Assembly (NCBI RefSeq): GCF_937996225.1
Contig: NZ_CALKTC010000076.1
Location: 1 to 30,420 of the forward strand
DNA from: an uncultured Campylobacter sp.
Lineage (GTDB): Bacteria > Campylobacterota > Campylobacteria > Campylobacterales > Campylobacteraceae
Reading direction: 5' to 3'
Length of the DNA stretch: 30,420 nucleotides
Position numbers and translations under genes: made by a program. This document shows positions 28,964-30,420 of this stretch, one piece after another; within the stretch, counting starts at the first letter, position 1; each line of letters starts with the position of its first letter. Below the pieces are notes generated by a model. That model did no database searches and was not told the origin of the DNA. It saw nothing but the letters and a program-made list of their open reading frames with translations.

Positions 28964-29443
28964 ATGACGGAAGCAGTGATTGACTTTGATGAGTTGCAAA
29001 AAGACAGAAGATATATTGATGAGAGGCATGATTATTGTCCCAAAGTAATAGAGCATAAGTTATACTCATATTTATCCGAAAAGCTGTCTTTACCGCTACG
29101 TATCGGTCCTGATGCATTCGCGGACTTCTTTTGGTTTCTGCGATTTAAGGAATGGAAAAACTATAGCGAGGAAGAGTGGGAGCAATATGAAGATAAAGAC
29201 GAGTGGGAAAGCTATAGCGAATACATCGAAGAAAAAGAAGAAAACTCGAGATATGGGTTAAAAAATAAGCAAGGCGTTCGAGACGATTTAAAATTGATTT
29301 TCTTAAATTTTAATGCATTTAAGAAAAAATACAGCGATTTGGCTAAACAGCTGCTAGACGAGATAAAATTTACGCTCTCGGAGACTGCCAAATACCCAGA
29401 TCACGATGACTTGCTTGATATTCAAATAGAAATTAGAAGCTAG
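28964..29443 (+). CDS. hypothetical highly acidic protein
   Basis: A 159-residue soluble protein with a strongly acidic, Trp/Tyr-rich centre (YSEEEWEQYEDKDEWESYSE and following EEKEEN, residues 66-93) and a helical end. I do not recognise it. High negative charge is common in proteins that shield basic nuclease toxins, and its neighbours on both sides are immunity-like, so an immunity role is a reasonable guess. GCGAGGAAAA before the ATG supports the start. Confidence 0.65.
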   Translation: MTEAVIDFDELQKDRRYIDERHDYCPKVIEHKLYSYLSEKLSLPLRIGPDAFADFFWFLRFKEWKNYSEEEWEQYEDKDEWESYSEYIEEKEENSRYGLKNKQGVRDDLKLIFLNFNAFKKKYSDLAKQLLDEIKFTLSETAKYPDHDDLLDIQIEIRS

Positions 29444-29489
29444 AAGATTATGAAGCGGCTACGAGAAATAAATTTGAGGAAAGAAGCGA

Positions 29490-29762
29490 ATGAGATACAG
29501 CAATCCGATATTTTTAAATTTATTCAGTAATTACAAAGATGAATTTGCCGGAGTCGGTCGGCGCGACTTTATAATTTATTTGGAAGAACTGATTAAGGCT
29601 GGAGAATATGGTATAGCGCTGGAAGATTTTTTGCTTCAAATGTATGAATATGATATAAAAATTTCTTCTAACGACTTAACAATTATAAAAAATTTATGCG
29701 AAGGCGTGAATATAGGTAGTGATTTATGGTCGGTTCTAAGCATTAGAGCGGCGGGCGATTAA
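29490..29762 (+). CDS. small helical protein, possibly MafI-type immunity protein
   Basis: A 90-residue protein. The pattern YLEELIKAGEYGIALEDFLL, then MYEYDIKISSNDLTIIKNLC, a helical repeat with 'GE.g.AL..l....YE.di.is', resembles, from memory, MafI-like immunity proteins that accompany MafB toxins of Neisseria and relatives. This is a tentative likeness. GAGGAAAGAAG before the ATG supports the start. It is followed by the colicin-immunity-like gene at a distance of 21 bases. Confidence 0.65.
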   Translation: MRYSNPIFLNLFSNYKDEFAGVGRRDFIIYLEELIKAGEYGIALEDFLLQMYEYDIKISSNDLTIIKNLCEGVNIGSDLWSVLSIRAAGD

Positions 29763-29783
29763 AAATATACCGAAAGAGGGTCA

Positions 29784-30056
29784 ATGATAGAGGAATATAT
29801 AAAAATAATAGAGGATTTTTTGCAAAACAGAATCGACGTATTTGAATTTGAAAAGATATATTGGGATAAATTTATGAATGATAAAAATTTCCCCGATGAA
29901 TATTATGAGCCGCTTAATAGACTTCTTACTGACATCGATGAATTCGAATCAGACGAAGAGTTGAGGGGTGATGATACGGTAGGCGATTCATTAAGTGAAG
30001 AGGATCTAAGGGGGTGCGCGAAAAAGGCTTTAAAACAAATTGCGCTTTTAAAATAG
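29784..30056 (+). CDS. colicin D-immunity-like protein
   Basis: A 90-residue acidic helical protein. YIKIIEDFLQNRIDVFEFEK, YWDKFM, then LNRLLTDIDEFESDEELRG and LSEEDLRGCAKKALKQI match the pattern of the bacterial self-protective colicin-like immunity family (PF09204 type: helical, 'FE..Y', 'D.D.f..d.eLR', 'EE.LR..a..aL..l'). Colicin D immunity protein blocks a tRNA-cleaving toxin by mimicking tRNA with acidic residues; by analogy this gene may guard against a tRNase domain. GAAAGAGGG before the ATG. No cognate toxin nearby. Confidence 0.78.
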   Translation: MIEEYIKIIEDFLQNRIDVFEFEKIYWDKFMNDKNFPDEYYEPLNRLLTDIDEFESDEELRGDDTVGDSLSEEDLRGCAKKALKQIALLK

Positions 30057-30106
30057 TAGTTTTATAAAATGATAATTTTTGCGAGAATTTTAAAAATATA
30101 TTACGA

Positions 30107-30112
30107 TATAAT
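30107..30112 (+). promoter_or_regulatory. -10 box TATAAT of the last gene
   Basis: GATATAATGCGGG places a perfect TATAAT 9 bases before the 38-base leader repeat, so the transcript would start at or just before the repeat. No comparable box is obvious before copy 1. Confidence 0.5.
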
Positions 30113-30120
30113 GCGGGCAA

Positions 30121-30158
30121 AACCCACATCCCAATAAAAGGAAACCCAAATGCAAATT
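30121..30158 (+). repeat. 38-base leader repeat, copy 2
   Basis: Matches 27869-27906 at 37 of 38 positions. It contains the ribosome binding site (AGGA at 30139-30142) and the start of the gene at 30150. Confidence 0.9.
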
Positions 30159-30420
30159 AACGGAAAAGAGATATTTAGAAAAAGCGGGCTTATGGTTAAT
30201 CTATGCCGTATGGCTTCTTTGGAATATCAAGTTGATCATTTGATTCATCCCGCGGTTGAATATTACGAAAGCCCATCGGAGATGGTAGAATTTTTATATA
30301 CCGAATGCAAGAACGCTTTATTGGAGCAATTTAAATTTTGCTTCCTGCCATATGAGAGAGATGCACTAAGAGAACTTTTGGAGCTCATAGATAGATACTT
30401 TAAAGATCAAAGCTTGCTAG
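30150..30420 (+). CDS. paralogue of the 27898 gene, cut by the window end
   Basis: The first 90 codons are present and open to the window edge. The opening MQINGKEIFRKSGLMVNLCR, MASLEYQ, EMVEFL and FCFLPYERDALREL match the protein at 27898-28287 at roughly three of five positions. Divergence is concentrated in the stretch from residue 27 to 45, as expected if specificity differs. Function unknown; duplicated immunity-like gene with the same leader. Confidence 0.8.
   Translation, partial: MQINGKEIFRKSGLMVNLCRMASLEYQVDHLIHPAVEYYESPSEMVEFLYTECKNALLEQFKFCFLPYERDALRELLELIDRYFKDQSLL

Noticed and set aside
27869..30158. Possible CRISPR array from the repeated 38-base element
   Set aside because: Only two copies, more than 2 kb apart, each tied to a gene start; no spacers and no cas genes.

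Overview
The window looks like the chromosome of an epsilonproteobacterium of the Campylobacter type, probably one of the oral, relatively GC-rich species (C. gracilis-like). This is inferred from the OprD-type porin, the Wolinella/Campylobacter-style flavocytochrome c plus NapC-type cytochrome set, the HtpG sequence, the strong liking for AAATTT/AAATTTT in otherwise GC-rich DNA, and the heat-shock operator style. It is not proved by any rRNA gene.

Region 1 (1-14311, + strand) is a nearly complete aryl-polyene (APE)-type lipid/pigment operon: ketoreductase end, FabF-like ketosynthase, small exported 'excinuclease-like' protein, chain-length-factor-like ketosynthase relative, PlsC acyltransferase, two acyl carrier proteins, COG4648 membrane protein, fused AMP-ligase/dehydratase, family-2 glycosyltransferase, LpxL-type acyltransferase, YbgC-type thioesterase, LolA-like carrier and an MMPL/RND exporter. 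Almost all genes overlap by 4-20 bases, so translation is probably coupled. Many of these genes carry long low-complexity insertions or tails built from in-frame repeats with an AAATTT core; the same kind of sequence fills the gaps at 3294-4360, 5650-6351 and 14312-14722.

Region 2 (14723-18497) is a LysR regulator divergent from a periplasmic flavoprotein (FccA-like fumarate/methacrylate-type reductase), a tetraheme cytochrome c broken by one in-frame TAA, and a NapC/NirT-type quinol dehydrogenase. Together these would form a quinol-to-periplasmic-acceptor electron chain, but its middle link is nonsense-mutated as written.

Region 3 (18879-23411) holds an AT-rich orphan gene, an outer-membrane porin with a clear terminator and promoter, and htpG. 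The htpG promoter is near consensus and carries a CIRCE-like element and a perfect HAIR-like inverted repeat.

Region 4 (23673-30420) is AT-rich accessory DNA: a complete IS1595-family element abutting the 3' remnant of another IS1595-family transposase, a conserved hypothetical gene, and about 650 bases without genes but packed with stem-loops and terminators (a candidate structured RNA locus). Eight + strand genes follow. Several look like immunity proteins of polymorphic toxin systems (SUKH, colicin-D-immunity type, perhaps MafI), and two are paralogues behind a nearly identical 38-base leader. No toxin gene is visible in the window.
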